From NCBI RefSeq assembly GCF_012396015.1, contig NZ_JAAXOQ010000015.1, positions 1 through 64,000 of the forward strand: 64,000 nt of DNA. Reading direction: 5' to 3'. This document shows, one piece after another, positions 19,471 through 28,756 of the stretch. The notes under the pieces are model-generated. The model was not told the DNA's origin. It did no database searches and worked only from the letters and a program-made list of their open reading frames with translations. A program made the position numbers and the translations under genes. Every line of letters begins with the position of its first letter. The stretch's first letter is position 1. Source of the DNA: Tsukamurella spumae (GTDB taxonomy: Bacteria; Actinomycetota; Actinomycetes; Mycobacteriales; Mycobacteriaceae).

Positions 19471-20295
19471 CTACTTGTACTGCTGGTTGCCGCCGGCATT
19501 GCCGGGATCGTTGAAGTCGCCGCCGCGTCCCTGGCCGTGGTCGACCGGGGCCGCGCTGCGCAGCGACTGCAGCTCCTCGAGCTGACCCTCGAGGTAGGTC
19601 TTGAGGCGGGTGCGGTACTCGCGCTCGTAGGTCTTGAGCTGCTCGATCCGACCCTCCAGCACGGTGCGCTGCTGGTTGATGGTGGTCATGATCTCGGTGT
19701 GCTTCTGCTCGGCCTCGGCCTGCAGGGAGTCGGACCGCTCCTGCGCCTGGCGCAGCTGGTTCTCCGACCGCGTCTGCGCATCGGCGAGCAGGGCGTCCGA
19801 TCGCTGGCGCGCGTCGGACACCATGGCGTCGGCCTTCTGGCGCGCATCGGCGACCATGGCCTCCGACTGGGCACGCGCATCCGAGACGAGCTTCTCGGCC
19901 TCGGAACGCGAGTTGCTCGTGAGCCGGTCGGCGGTCTCCTGCGCGAGGCCGAGCACCTTGGCCGCGCGCATGTGCGCCTCCTCGGTGGTGGTCGGCGCAG
20001 CTGCGGCGGCGGCGGGAGCGACGGGCTCCTGCACGGCCGGGGCGCTCACCGCGGGCGCGGCGAAGGCGACCGTGTTACCTGCCGAGGGCTGCTCGCCGCC
20101 GGCGCGGGCCTCGCCGAGCTCGCGCTCGAGCTCGGAGTTGCGCTGCTGCAGATCGTTGTTCTCGTCGATCAGCCGAGCGAGCTCGGTCTCGACCAGATCG
20201 AGGAACTGATCCACCTCGTCCTCGTTGTAGCCGCGCTTTCCGATCGGCGGCTTGCTGAACGCCACGTTCCGCACGTCGGCGGGTGTCAGCTTCAT
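19471..20295 (-). CDS. wag31: Cell-pole scaffold DivIVA / Wag31
   Basis: 274 residues. The N-terminal DivIVA domain ([33 protein letters not shown]) binds curved membrane; it is followed by a coiled coil, a Pro/Ala-rich linker of about 55 residues, then a long coiled coil built on an 11-residue period (for example [11 protein letters not shown] / [11 protein letters not shown] / [11 protein letters not shown]) over roughly residues 125-215, and the conserved end [16 protein letters not shown]. In Mycobacteriales this protein marks growing poles, recruits wall synthesis and is phosphorylated by PknA/PknB near the start of the linker. It has its own upstream region (20296-20458). Confidence 0.97.
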   Translation of the reverse strand: MKLTPADVRNVAFSKPPIGKRGYNEDEVDQFLDLVETELARLIDENNDLQQRNSELERELGEARAGGEQPSAGNTVAFAAPAVSAPAVQEPVAPAAAAAAPTTTEEAHMRAAKVLGLAQETADRLTSNSRSEAEKLVSDARAQSEAMVADARQKADAMVSDARQRSDALLADAQTRSENQLRQAQERSDSLQAEAEQKHTEIMTTINQQRTVLEGRIEQLKTYEREYRTRLKTYLEGQLEELQSLRSAAPVDHGQGRGGDFNDPGNAGGNQQYK

Positions 20296-20458
20296 AGGTC
20301 GTTTCCCCTCAATTCGGCTGCTCGACAGATCTCAAGTCACTCGGACCAACACTGTAACTAGTGCACATCCTGTCACACCAGACCCGTTTGTTCCTCATCA
20401 CCTAACAATCATGCGATGAAATGTCCGATTCATCAGGCACTGATCACTCCGGCGGCAT

Positions 20459-20749
20459 CTATGCGGCCAGACTGCTGACCACGCTCTGCGCGATCGCCAC
20501 CAGGAGAAACAGCACGATGAAAGCGAGATCGAGCCGAACCGGACCGAGGGGCACCGTCGGAATGACTTTCCGGAGGCCCTTCAGCGGCGGATCCGTGACG
20601 GTGAACACCCCTTCGAGTGCGATCGCCACGATTCCCTTCGGATACCACTCCCGGGCGAAGGACTTCACCACTTCGATCACCAGGCGAACGATCAGGAGGG
20701 CCCAGAAGATCGAGAGGAGGATGAGGACGACGAGCCAGAATGCTTGCAC
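20459..20749 (-). CDS. YggT family membrane protein
   Basis: 96 residues with two transmembrane segments (about 3-27 and 70-95) separated by the conserved YggT loop (FAREWYPKGI...TDPPLKGLRKVIPTV). Equivalent to Rv2146c between wag31 and sepF. Molecular function is not established; the family is tied by position to cell division and envelope genes and has been linked to osmotic tolerance. 22 bp separate it from sepF, so it is probably co-transcribed. Confidence 0.92.
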   Translation of the reverse strand: MQAFWLVVLILLSIFWALLIVRLVIEVVKSFAREWYPKGIVAIALEGVFTVTDPPLKGLRKVIPTVPLGPVRLDLAFIVLFLLVAIAQSVVSSLAA

Positions 20750-20771
20750 CGGTACAGTCTGCCCGAATCCG

Positions 20772-21449
20772 TCAGCGGTTGTAGAAGCCGGTCTCCGCGA
20801 TCCGCGCCCGATCCTCGGCCGTCACATCCACATCGGCGGTGGCCAGCATGAACACCTTGGTGGTGATGCGGTCGAAGGAGCCGTGCAATGCGAAGGTCAG
20901 GCCGGCGGCGAAGTCGACCAGACGCTTGGCATCGGCATTGTCCATGGCCGTCAGGTCCATGATCACCGGGATGCCGTCGCGGAACCGCTCACCGATCGTG
21001 CGCGCCTCCTCGTACGAGGTGGGACGGAGGGTGGTGATGCGGGACATCGGGTTCTCCTGGCTCAGCACGTCGGCACGGGTGTCCATCGCCAGCGCGCCCC
21101 GGGTGGACGTCGAGATGGAGCGCGAGCCGTCCCGCAGGGGCTCCAGGCGCGGCAGCCGGGCCTCGGCACGAGCGGGCTCGCGGTAGCCGCGGTCGTAGTC
21201 GTCGTACGCGGCGCCCCGGCCGGCGTAGCCCTCGTCGTACGCGGACTGGTAGCCGTCGTAGTCCTCGGAGCGGCGGCCGTCGTACGCGTAGCCGCGCTCG
21301 CCGCGGTAATCCGAGCGGTAGTCGTCGAACTCGTCGTCGAGGCCGCGCCGGCCGCGCGGCTGCGGCGTGCCCTCATCGACGTATCCGTCGTCGTACGCAT
21401 CCAGCGGAACCATGCCGAAGTACGCCTTGACCTTGTGCAGAGTGCTCAT
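20772..21449 (-). CDS. sepF: Cell division protein SepF
   Basis: 225 residues. A short N-terminal membrane-binding helix (MSTLHKVKAYFGMV) is followed by a disordered linker of about 85 residues extremely rich in Tyr, Asp, Arg and Gly, then the SepF core (residues 130-215, SRITTLRPTSYEEARTIGERFRDGIPVIMDLTAMDNADAKRLVDFAAGL). SepF tethers FtsZ to the membrane in Actinobacteria, which lack FtsA, by binding the FtsZ C-terminal peptide. The gene has its own 156-bp upstream gap instead of the usual yggS neighbour. Confidence 0.96.
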   Translation of the reverse strand: MSTLHKVKAYFGMVPLDAYDDGYVDEGTPQPRGRRGLDDEFDDYRSDYRGERGYAYDGRRSEDYDGYQSAYDEGYAGRGAAYDDYDRGYREPARAEARLPRLEPLRDGSRSISTSTRGALAMDTRADVLSQENPMSRITTLRPTSYEEARTIGERFRDGIPVIMDLTAMDNADAKRLVDFAAGLTFALHGSFDRITTKVFMLATADVDVTAEDRARIAETGFYNR

Positions 21450-21605
21450 CTTTGCCCTTCCTCGGCGCCTGCATGGGCTGGTGTGACGATTGTGACTGTC
21501 GTTATGGAAGTGAGATTAGTGGGCTGCACGCGCGAATCGCGGTTCCGACACGCACACACACCGATCCGAATTCCATCGATGTGATTCGCCGCCGCATCGT
21601 CGGCC

Positions 21606-22355
21606 TCAGGACCGGGCGTTCTCGTCGATCCAGATGACCGACGCCAGCCGTCCCGTGGGGGCGCCGCGCCGGTGCGAGAACAACGTGGGATCGGAGATCG
21701 TGTCGCGCGGATCCTGCGCGACCGCGTTCACCCCCAGGCCCTGCAACTGGCGCCGGATCCCGGCGCGCAGGTCCAGCCCGGCGGTCCCCTTGTCGGTGCG
21801 GCACCGGCTGCCGGGCAGGTGCGCCTCGACATCGGCCGCCATCGCGGCGGGCACCTCGTACGTCGCGCCGCTCGCCGCCGGGCCGAGGAAGGCACCGATC
21901 CGCTCGGGCCGCGCGCCCAGATCGCGCATGGTCTCGACGACCCTCGGGACGATGCCGATCCGCGCGCCCACGCGACCCGCGTGCACGGCCGCCAGCACGC
22001 CCGCCTCGTCGTCGGACAGCAGGATCGGCACGCAGTCCGCGGTCAGCACCGCCAGGGCCAGCCCGGGCACCGTCGTCACGATCGCGTCCGTCGCCTCGAC
22101 CGGCTCGGCCCGCGGACCGTCGACGACGGTGACGGTCCGGCTGTGGATCTGCTCCATCCACACCACGTGCCCCGGCGCGACGCCGATCTCACGCTCGAGG
22201 CGGAGCCGGTTCGCAGCGACGGCCGCGGGATCGTCGCCGACGTGGTCGCCGAGGTTGAACGAGTCGTACGGGGCCTGCGAGACGCCGCCGGCACGGGTGG
22301 TGGTCACCCGCCGGACTCGGGCCGTGGTGACAGGAGCGGATCCGGGATCAGTCAT
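21606..22355 (-). CDS. pgeF: Peptidoglycan editing factor PgeF (YfiH / DUF152 laccase-like)
   Basis: 249 residues of the YfiH fold. The metal-site residues are seen in EQIHS, LTADCVPI and VHAGRVG. In most homologues the last motif is HAGWRG; here Trp-Arg is replaced by Arg-Val, as I recall for mycobacterial versions. E. coli PgeF removes L-Ser wrongly placed in the stem peptide, and some homologues act on purine nucleosides. It stands 69 bp downstream of ftsZ, matching Rv2149c. The yggS gene expected next is absent. Confidence 0.9.
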   Translation of the reverse strand: MTDPGSAPVTTARVRRVTTTRAGGVSQAPYDSFNLGDHVGDDPAAVAANRLRLEREIGVAPGHVVWMEQIHSRTVTVVDGPRAEPVEATDAIVTTVPGLALAVLTADCVPILLSDDEAGVLAAVHAGRVGARIGIVPRVVETMRDLGARPERIGAFLGPAASGATYEVPAAMAADVEAHLPGSRCRTDKGTAGLDLRAGIRRQLQGLGVNAVAQDPRDTISDPTLFSHRRGAPTGRLASVIWIDENARS

Positions 22356-22424
22356 GGCCCAAAGACTACTGACGGCGCCCCGAACGAATCGGGAGCGCCG
22401 TCAGTGGCGGTGAGGACGCGGCGG

Positions 22425-23588
22425 TCAGCGCCGGTTCTGCAGGAACGACGGGACGTCGAGGTCGAAGTCGTCGTCCGAGCGGGACTCACGGCCGCCGGGG
22501 GTCGCCGAGAACGGGTCGTTGGCGCGGGCCGGGCGGGCGCCGAACGGGTTGCCCCGACGTGCATCCTCAGGCTCCGCCACGGCCGACTGCTCGGGCGCCG
22601 TGTGCTGCCCGCCGATACGGGTCACGGGACGGCGCGCCGGAGCCCCGCCGTCGAAGCCCGCGGCGATCACGGTGATCCGCACCTCGTCGCCCAGGTTGTC
22701 GTCGATCACCGTGCCGAAGATGATGTTCGCGTCCTCGTGCGAGGCGCCCTGCACCAGCGAGGCGGCCTCGTTGATCTCGAACAGGCCGAGATCACTGCCG
22801 CCCGCGATGGACATGAGCACGCCGTGCGCGCCCTCCATCGAGGTCTCCAGCAAAGGCGAGTTCACGGCGGCCTCGGCCGCCTTGAGGGCGCGCCCCTCGC
22901 CGCGCGCCGAGCCGATGCCCATGAGGGCGCTGCCCGCACCGGACATGACGCTCTTGACGTCCGCGAAGTCGACGTTGATCAGGCCCGGCGTGGTGATCAG
23001 GTCGGTGATGCCCTGGACGCCGTTGAGGAGCACCTCGTCGGCGCTCCTGAAGGCGTCGAGCGCGGAGACGTTGACATCGCCCAGCTGCAGCAGCCGATCG
23101 TTCGGGATCACGATGAGCGTGTCGCACGACTCGCGCAGCGACGTGATGCCGGTCTCGGCCTGCTTGCCGCGGCGCGCCCCCTCGAAGGTGAAGGGCCGGG
23201 TCACGACGCCGACGGTGAGCGCGCCGAGCTTGCGCGCGATGCTCGCGACCACGGGCGCGCCGCCGGTACCGGTGCCGCCGCCCTCGCCCGCGGTGACGAA
23301 GACCATGTCGGCGCCCTTGAGGAGCTCCTCGATCTCGTCCTTCGCATCCTCGGCCGCCTTGCGACCCACCTCGGGATCGGCGCCGGCGCCGAGACCGCGG
23401 GTCGAGTCGCGACCCACGTCGAGCTTGACATCGGCGTCACTCATGATGAGCGCCTGGGCATCGGTGTTGATCGCGATGAACTCGACGCCCTTGAGCCCCT
23501 GCTCGATCATGCGGTTGACGGCATTGACGCCGCCGCCGCCGATGCCGACGACCTTGATGACGGCGAGGTAGTTGTGCGCGGCGGTCAT
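22425..23588 (-). CDS. ftsZ: Cell division GTPase FtsZ
   Basis: 387-residue tubulin homologue forming the division ring. The GTP-binding signature [12 protein letters not shown] and the N-terminal [15 protein letters not shown] are intact, as is the T7 loop NVDFADVK. After the core a linker of about 55 residues leads to the C-terminal [16 protein letters not shown], the peptide that binds SepF and, through its aspartates, probably FtsW. It is separated from ftsQ by a 179-bp regulatory gap and so can be expressed on its own. Confidence 0.98.
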   Translation of the reverse strand: MTAAHNYLAVIKVVGIGGGGVNAVNRMIEQGLKGVEFIAINTDAQALIMSDADVKLDVGRDSTRGLGAGADPEVGRKAAEDAKDEIEELLKGADMVFVTAGEGGGTGTGGAPVVASIARKLGALTVGVVTRPFTFEGARRGKQAETGITSLRESCDTLIVIPNDRLLQLGDVNVSALDAFRSADEVLLNGVQGITDLITTPGLINVDFADVKSVMSGAGSALMGIGSARGEGRALKAAEAAVNSPLLETSMEGAHGVLMSIAGGSDLGLFEINEAASLVQGASHEDANIIFGTVIDDNLGDEVRITVIAAGFDGGAPARRPVTRIGGQHTAPEQSAVAEPEDARRGNPFGARPARANDPFSATPGGRESRSDDDFDLDVPSFLQNRR

Positions 23589-23767
23589 GTTTCGCCTTCC
23601 CCTGGGTGTGAAGTCTGTGCTTCGAGACGAACCCTAAACCTCAACAAAAGGCTTAAAGTTATGTCAAGTAGTTGGTCTGAAACCAAGGTAGAGGGCGGTA
23701 CGGCACTTGACGGGTAACCGCGTGGGCGTGTCGGGGAAAAACGTTGGCGGTGAGCGGAGAACCGCAC
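23589..23767 (-). promoter_or_regulatory. ftsZ promoter region
   Basis: An unusually AT-rich gap between ftsQ and ftsZ. It contains a perfect TTGACA hexamer at 23662-23667 (minus strand) followed by TAACTTTAAGCCT, a 7-base spacer and AGGTTTAGGGTT, an imperfect inverted repeat just downstream. The fit to a separate housekeeping promoter for ftsZ, which must be made in large amounts, is good, though no ideal -10 at 17 bp spacing is seen. The inverted repeat could be a regulator site. Confidence 0.6.
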
Positions 23768-24472
23768 TCAGCGGGTGGTCGGCATGTCCGGATCGATCAC
23801 GGTGAACTCGCGCCCGGGACGGGTCAGCACGATGCGCAGCGCCGCGGCCTTGGCATCGGCGCGCTCGTCGTCGCCCCAGTACACGATCCGCTTGTCGCGC
23901 AACACGAACCGGACGTTCGCGGGCGAGTTCGCGCCGATCTCGACGACCTGCCCGTGCAGGTCCGGCGGCAGCGCCTTGAGCACGGCGATCGCCGCCGTGG
24001 TGGACGGGTCGTCGGAGCGCAGATCGTCGACGGTGAGCTTGGGCGTGAGGATGGGGGGCTCCCCCACCTTGATGAAGGGCACCCCCTTGGCGTCCACGAG
24101 CACCGTGCCGGAGGGCCGCTGGGCGTAGGCGACGACCTCGCGCTCCGTGACCTCGACGACCAGCGTCGACGGATACGACACCGTCACCGTGGCACGGTCG
24201 ATCCACGGGCTGACGCCGATCACCCGCGTGGCGTAGTCGTCGCGCTGGGCGGAGGTGATCTGCAGCAGCGGGCGACCCTTGAGCGGGTCCACCACCTTCG
24301 CGATCTCGTCGGCAGGCGCATGGGTGGCACCGGTGACCGAGACATCGCGGGCCGACAGGAGCGGCGAGAAGTACGCGGCGGCCACCAGGCCGCCCACGAC
24401 CACCAGCGCGAGCAGGATCAGCAGCAGCCGCCGCAATCCCGGTACGCGCCTGCGCGTCGCGACATCACTCAC
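23768..24472 (-). CDS. ftsQ: Cell division protein FtsQ (POTRA domain)
   Basis: 234 residues: short basic cytoplasmic N-terminus, one transmembrane helix (about 15-36, [20 protein letters not shown]), a POTRA domain (about 40-108, [20 protein letters not shown]...) and the FtsQ beta domain ([23 protein letters not shown]). It bridges cytoplasmic ring and periplasmic divisome, binding the FtsB/FtsL pair. Overlaps the end of murC by 4 bp and is the last gene of the tightly packed mur-fts block before the ftsZ promoter. Confidence 0.94.
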   Translation of the reverse strand: MSDVATRRRVPGLRRLLLILLALVVVGGLVAAAYFSPLLSARDVSVTGATHAPADEIAKVVDPLKGRPLLQITSAQRDDYATRVIGVSPWIDRATVTVSYPSTLVVEVTEREVVAYAQRPSGTVLVDAKGVPFIKVGEPPILTPKLTVDDLRSDDPSTTAAIAVLKALPPDLHGQVVEIGANSPANVRFVLRDKRIVYWGDDERADAKAAALRIVLTRPGREFTVIDPDMPTTR

Positions 24473-25956
24473 GCGCCCGCCTCAGCGCCGCGCTGCGCGA
24501 GCGCGGTCAGGATCGACGGTGCCTGCATCGTCACGTCACCGGCGCCCATGGTGATCACCACGTCGCCCGGGCGCGCGAGACCGGCGATCACGTCCGCGAC
24601 ATCGGCCTGCCGCGGCACGTACCGCACCGAGGCCGTGACCCGCTCGGCGATCCGAGCGCCCGTGACGCCGGGCAGCGGATCCTCGCGGGCACCGTAGACA
24701 TCGAGCACCACCACCTCGTCCGCCAGACTGAGCGCCTCCGCGAACTCGGCGGCGAACTGCTCGGTGCGCGAGTACAGGTGCGGCTGGAAGGCGACGATGA
24801 CGCGGCCCGGCTCGGCCTGCTTGGTCACCATCTCCGCCGCCGCCGTGAGGACGGCCCGCACCTCGGTCGGGTGGTGCGCGTAGTCGTCGAACACGCGGAC
24901 GCCGCCGCTCGTGCCACGCAATTGGAACCGGCGGTGCACGCCGCCGAAGGCCTCGATGCCCTCGATCACCGTGGCGGCGGGGTATCCCATGCTCACCACC
25001 GCGATGGTGGCGGCGATCGCGTTGAGCGCCATGTGCCGCCCGGGCACGGACAGCAGCAGCGCCCGCTCGACGATGCGGCGGTTCTCGTCCGAGAAGCGGA
25101 CCTTGAGCATCCCGCCCTCGGCGCGCGGCTTGTAGTCCAGCAGCTCCGCGATGAGCGTCACGTCCGGCGCCAGGTCTCGGTGGGTGCCCTCGCCGTATCC
25201 GAGCACGCGCACGCCGCGGGCGCGCAGGATCGCGTGCGTGCGCTGCGCGAGCGCCGCCGCGCCCGGGTCGTCCAGACAGACGACCAGCGTGCCGCCGGGA
25301 CGGATCCGCTCGGTGAAGGCGTCGAAGACCGCGACGTACTTCTCCTCGGAACCGAAGAAGTCCAGGTGGTCCGCCTCGACATTGGTGATCACCACGACAT
25401 CGGGCGCGTACTGCAGCAGCGAGCCGTCGGACTCGTCCGCCTCGGCGACGAACACGTCGCCGGTGCCGTGGAAGGCGTTCGTCCCGGACTCGTTGAGCTC
25501 TCCGCCGACGGCGAACGACGGATTGGCGCCGCAGTGCTGCAGCCCCACGACCGCCATCGAGGTCGTGGAGGTCTTGCCGTGCGTGCCGCTCACCAGCAGC
25601 GTGCGGTAGCCGTCCATGAGGTCGGCGAGGACCTCGGGCCGCAGGATCACGGGGATGCCGCGACGGGCCGCCTCGACGAGCTCGGGGTTGTCCTTGGGGA
25701 TCGCGGCGTGGGTGGTCACCACCACCGTCGGGCCGCCGGGCAGCAGGTCGAGCGCCTCGGGGCTGTGCCCCACCTGGACCTGCGCGCCGCGGGCGCGCAG
25801 CGCGATCACGCCCCGCGACTCCTTGGCGTCGGACCCCGACACCCGGCCGCCGCGCGAGAGCAGGATCCGCGCGACGCCGGACATGCCGGCCCCGCCGATG
25901 CCCACCATGTGGACGCGCTCCAGACGCGCGGGCAGTGCCCCGGTGGTCTCGCTCAC
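24469..25956 (-). CDS. murC: UDP-N-acetylmuramate--L-alanine ligase
   Basis: 495-residue Mur ligase adding L-Ala to UDP-MurNAc, the first amino acid of the stem peptide. The Rossmann-like [12 protein letters not shown] near the N-terminus, the P-loop SGTHGKTST (123-131) and [12 protein letters not shown] in the C-terminal domain are diagnostic. The start is GTG 25956, overlapping the murG stop (GTGA); the longer open frame upstream is a shadow of murG. Cytoplasmic; coupled to ftsQ downstream. Confidence 0.96.
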   Translation of the reverse strand: MSETTGALPARLERVHMVGIGGAGMSGVARILLSRGGRVSGSDAKESRGVIALRARGAQVQVGHSPEALDLLPGGPTVVVTTHAAIPKDNPELVEAARRGIPVILRPEVLADLMDGYRTLLVSGTHGKTSTTSMAVVGLQHCGANPSFAVGGELNESGTNAFHGTGDVFVAEADESDGSLLQYAPDVVVITNVEADHLDFFGSEEKYVAVFDAFTERIRPGGTLVVCLDDPGAAALAQRTHAILRARGVRVLGYGEGTHRDLAPDVTLIAELLDYKPRAEGGMLKVRFSDENRRIVERALLLSVPGRHMALNAIAATIAVVSMGYPAATVIEGIEAFGGVHRRFQLRGTSGGVRVFDDYAHHPTEVRAVLTAAAEMVTKQAEPGRVIVAFQPHLYSRTEQFAAEFAEALSLADEVVVLDVYGAREDPLPGVTGARIAERVTASVRYVPRQADVADVIAGLARPGDVVITMGAGDVTMQAPSILTALAQRGAEAGA

Positions 25957-27053
25957 GACTTCCGCCTCTCCTGTGCAAGTGCGATCGCCGCGGCGGCGAC
26001 GGTGCCCGCGGCGTCCCGGTGACCGAGCCCGGCCGCCGCCGCGCCCATCGCGGCGATCCGCTCGCCGTCGACCGCGAGCGGGATCACCGTCTCGCGCACC
26101 AGTTCCGGGGTGAACGCGGCATCGTCGACGAGCAGTCCCCCGCCCGCCTCGACGACCGGCCTCGCATTGAGCGCCTGCTCGCCGTTGCCGTGCGCGAGCG
26201 GAACGTACACCGCGGGCAGGCCGACGGCGGCGACCTCGGCGACCGTCATCGCCCCGGACCGGCACACGGCCAGATCCGCCGCGGCGTACGCGAGGTCCAT
26301 GCGGGACAGGTAGGGCACGGCGACGTACCCGGGTACGCCGTCCGGCCCGAGGTCCAGGGAGTTCTTGGGGCCGTAGGCGTGCAGCACCCCGACGCCGGCG
26401 GCGGCCAGGTCCCGGGCCGCGCCGGAGACACCGTCGTTGAGCCGGACCGCGCCCTGGCTACCGCCGAAGACCAGGACGACGGGGCCGTCGGCCGGCAGCC
26501 CGAAGTGGGCCCGGGCCTGCGCCCGCAGGGCGGTGCGATCGAGGCCGGTGATGGACGCACGGACGGGCATGCCGACGACCTCGGCCTCGACGCCCGACCC
26601 GGGGACGGCGGCGAAGACGGTGGTCGCGAGCTTCGCTCCCACCTTGTTGGCGACGCCGGCGCTGGCATTGGCCTCGTGGATGACGATCGGCAGCCGCAGG
26701 GTGCGCGCGGCGAGGTAGGCGGGCAGCGCGACATAGCCGCCGAAGCCGACGACGACCTCGGCCCCGGTCGCGCGCAGCACCTTCCGCGTGCGACGGACGG
26801 CGCCGGCGAGCCGGAAGGGCAACTTGGCCAGGTCTGCGCCGGGCTTGCGCGGCAGCGGCACCGGCGGGATCATCTCGAGCGGGTAGCCGCGCTCGGGGAC
26901 GAGGCGGCCCTCGAGCCCCTTGGGCGTACCGAGGGCGGTCACGACGGCGTCGGGCTGCTGGGCGCGCACCGCATCGGCGACCGCCAGGGCGGGTTCGATG
27001 TGTCCTGCGGTGCCACCTCCGGCCACCACCACCGAGACCGCTCGAGTATTCAC
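25953..27053 (-). CDS. murG: UDP-GlcNAc:lipid I GlcNAc transferase
   Basis: 366-residue GT28 glycosyltransferase converting lipid I to lipid II on the inner membrane face. Glycine-rich loop [12 protein letters not shown] near the N-terminus, [19 protein letters not shown] and [10 protein letters not shown] are the family motifs. GTG 27053 overlaps the ftsW stop (GTGA); GTG 27056 is the alternative. Longer frames into ftsW lack homology. Confidence 0.96.
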   Translation of the reverse strand: MNTRAVSVVVAGGGTAGHIEPALAVADAVRAQQPDAVVTALGTPKGLEGRLVPERGYPLEMIPPVPLPRKPGADLAKLPFRLAGAVRRTRKVLRATGAEVVVGFGGYVALPAYLAARTLRLPIVIHEANASAGVANKVGAKLATTVFAAVPGSGVEAEVVGMPVRASITGLDRTALRAQARAHFGLPADGPVVLVFGGSQGAVRLNDGVSGAARDLAAAGVGVLHAYGPKNSLDLGPDGVPGYVAVPYLSRMDLAYAAADLAVCRSGAMTVAEVAAVGLPAVYVPLAHGNGEQALNARPVVEAGGGLLVDDAAFTPELVRETVIPLAVDGERIAAMGAAAAGLGHRDAAGTVAAAAIALAQERRKS

Positions 27054-28756
27054 CACGCCCGTCTGCCCTTTTCCTGTCCTCGGCGCCGCCGCTGCGGCGC
27101 GTTCCGATCCCGCCCGGCGCGATCGCCGCGCCACGGCTCCGTCGTCCGGCCCTGCGACCGGACCGGCGGAAGCTCCCGCCGCGGCCCCTGGCGCCGGCTC
27201 AGATTCTCATCACCGTACGGATGTCGATCGTACGGCGACGGTGCCGCCGGTTGCGAAGGCCCACGTCGGGTGGGCGCCGGACGCCCCTGACGGGGGGCCG
27301 GACCGCGTCCGGCGGGTCGCGCCGGGGCCGAGCGATCGGGGCGCGGCGGGAGGTACGGCAGCGGCCGGGGCAGGCGGAGCAGCCGGCCCGTCCGGCCCTC
27401 GCGGCCACCCGCGAGGGCGGCGATGGCCTCGGGCTCGTGCCGTGCCGCGTTGGCGAGCAGGCCCATCATGAACAGCACGAGGATCACCGAGTTGCCGCCC
27501 GCCGACAACAGCGGCAGCTGGATGCCGGTGACGGGGAGCAGGCCGACGACGTAGCCCATGTTGATGATCGCCTGCAGTGCGATCAGCGTGGTGATCGTGG
27601 CCGCCATCAGTCGCAGGAAGGGATCCGCCACGCGGCTCGCGATCCGCATGCCGACCCAAGTGAGCACGCCGAACATGAGGATGACCACGCCCGCGCCGAG
27701 GTAGCCCAGTTCTTCGCCGATGATGGCGAAGATGAAGTCGTTGTGCGCGTTCGGGAGGTAGCTCCACTTGGCGGTGGAGTTGCCCAGCCCCACCCCGAAC
27801 AGCCCACCGTCCGCGAGGGAGTAGCGGGCCTGATTGGACTGGTAGCTGGCGCCGAGCGCGTCGTCGGTGCGGCCGAGCCACGCCGCGACGCGGGCGGAGC
27901 GGTAGCCCTCGGCGAGGGCGAAGAACACGCCGAGCAGCGTGAACACGACGACGAGAGACGCGATCAGCTTCGACGACAGGCCGGCGTAGAACAGCAGCAT
28001 CGCGCCCACGGCGACGATGATCATGGCGGTCGACTGGTTGGGCTCGGCGACCACCAGCGCGGCCATGAGCACCACGACCGGCCCGAGCGGCAGCAGCAGT
28101 TCCTTGATGTTGCCCTTGCGCCCGCGGTCGGCGAGCAGGTGGGCGCCCCACAGGATCAGCGCGACCTTCGCGATCTCCGAGGGCTGCAACGTGAAGCCGC
28201 CCACGTCGATCCAGCGGCGCGCGCCGCCGACCTTCGAGCCGACGCCGGGCACGAGCACCGCGACGAGCAGTCCGATCGAGATGAGGACGCTACCGAGAGC
28301 CACGCGGCGCAGCAGCGCCGGACGCAGGTACAGCGCGAACAGGAAGGCGACGACGCCGAGGCCGACGTAGATGAGCTGGCTGGTGAACTTGCTGTACGGC
28401 GAGCCCGTGGCGCTGATGTCCTCCACCGAGGACGCCGAGAGCACCATCGTCAGGCCCATCACCGTGAGCACCGCCGTCAGGCCGAGCACCAGGTGGAAGG
28501 ACGCCAGCGGGCGGTGCAGCGCCGTCGCGAAGCCGATCGCCGCGTTCCGCAGGACCGACGCGCCGCCGCGTGCGACGTCCGCCCCGGTCCGCGCCGCGGC
28601 GGCCCCGCGGGCGCCGGCCGCCCCGAGCGTGCTCGTCGCCGCGGCGCTCTCCTGGGGCTGCGCGTCGAACTCGGTGCTCTCGGGGGCGTTGAGCGCGCCG
28701 GGCGCGAGGTCGGCGTCTGCATCGGAGCTGGTGGCGGCCTTACCGGCCCCGCTCAC
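27050..28756 (-). CDS. ftsW: Septal peptidoglycan polymerase FtsW (SEDS family)
   Basis: 568 residues. A disordered N-terminus of about 75 residues precedes the SEDS core of ten membrane helices (about 85-440), with [42 protein letters not shown] and [18 protein letters not shown] typical of the family. The last 125 residues form a Pro/Arg-rich, strongly basic tail (many RR, PRP repeats). FtsW works with the PBP encoded by pbpB to polymerise lipid II at the septum. The start GTG 28756 overlaps the murD stop. The tail is long for the family and is treated under findings. Confidence 0.95.
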   Translation of the reverse strand: MSGAGKAATSSDADADLAPGALNAPESTEFDAQPQESAAATSTLGAAGARGAAAARTGADVARGGASVLRNAAIGFATALHRPLASFHLVLGLTAVLTVMGLTMVLSASSVEDISATGSPYSKFTSQLIYVGLGVVAFLFALYLRPALLRRVALGSVLISIGLLVAVLVPGVGSKVGGARRWIDVGGFTLQPSEIAKVALILWGAHLLADRGRKGNIKELLLPLGPVVVLMAALVVAEPNQSTAMIIVAVGAMLLFYAGLSSKLIASLVVVFTLLGVFFALAEGYRSARVAAWLGRTDDALGASYQSNQARYSLADGGLFGVGLGNSTAKWSYLPNAHNDFIFAIIGEELGYLGAGVVILMFGVLTWVGMRIASRVADPFLRLMAATITTLIALQAIINMGYVVGLLPVTGIQLPLLSAGGNSVILVLFMMGLLANAARHEPEAIAALAGGREGRTGRLLRLPRPLPYLPPRPDRSAPARPAGRGPAPRQGRPAPTRRGPSQPAAPSPYDRHPYGDENLSRRQGPRRELPPVRSQGRTTEPWRGDRAGRDRNAPQRRRRGQEKGRRAW

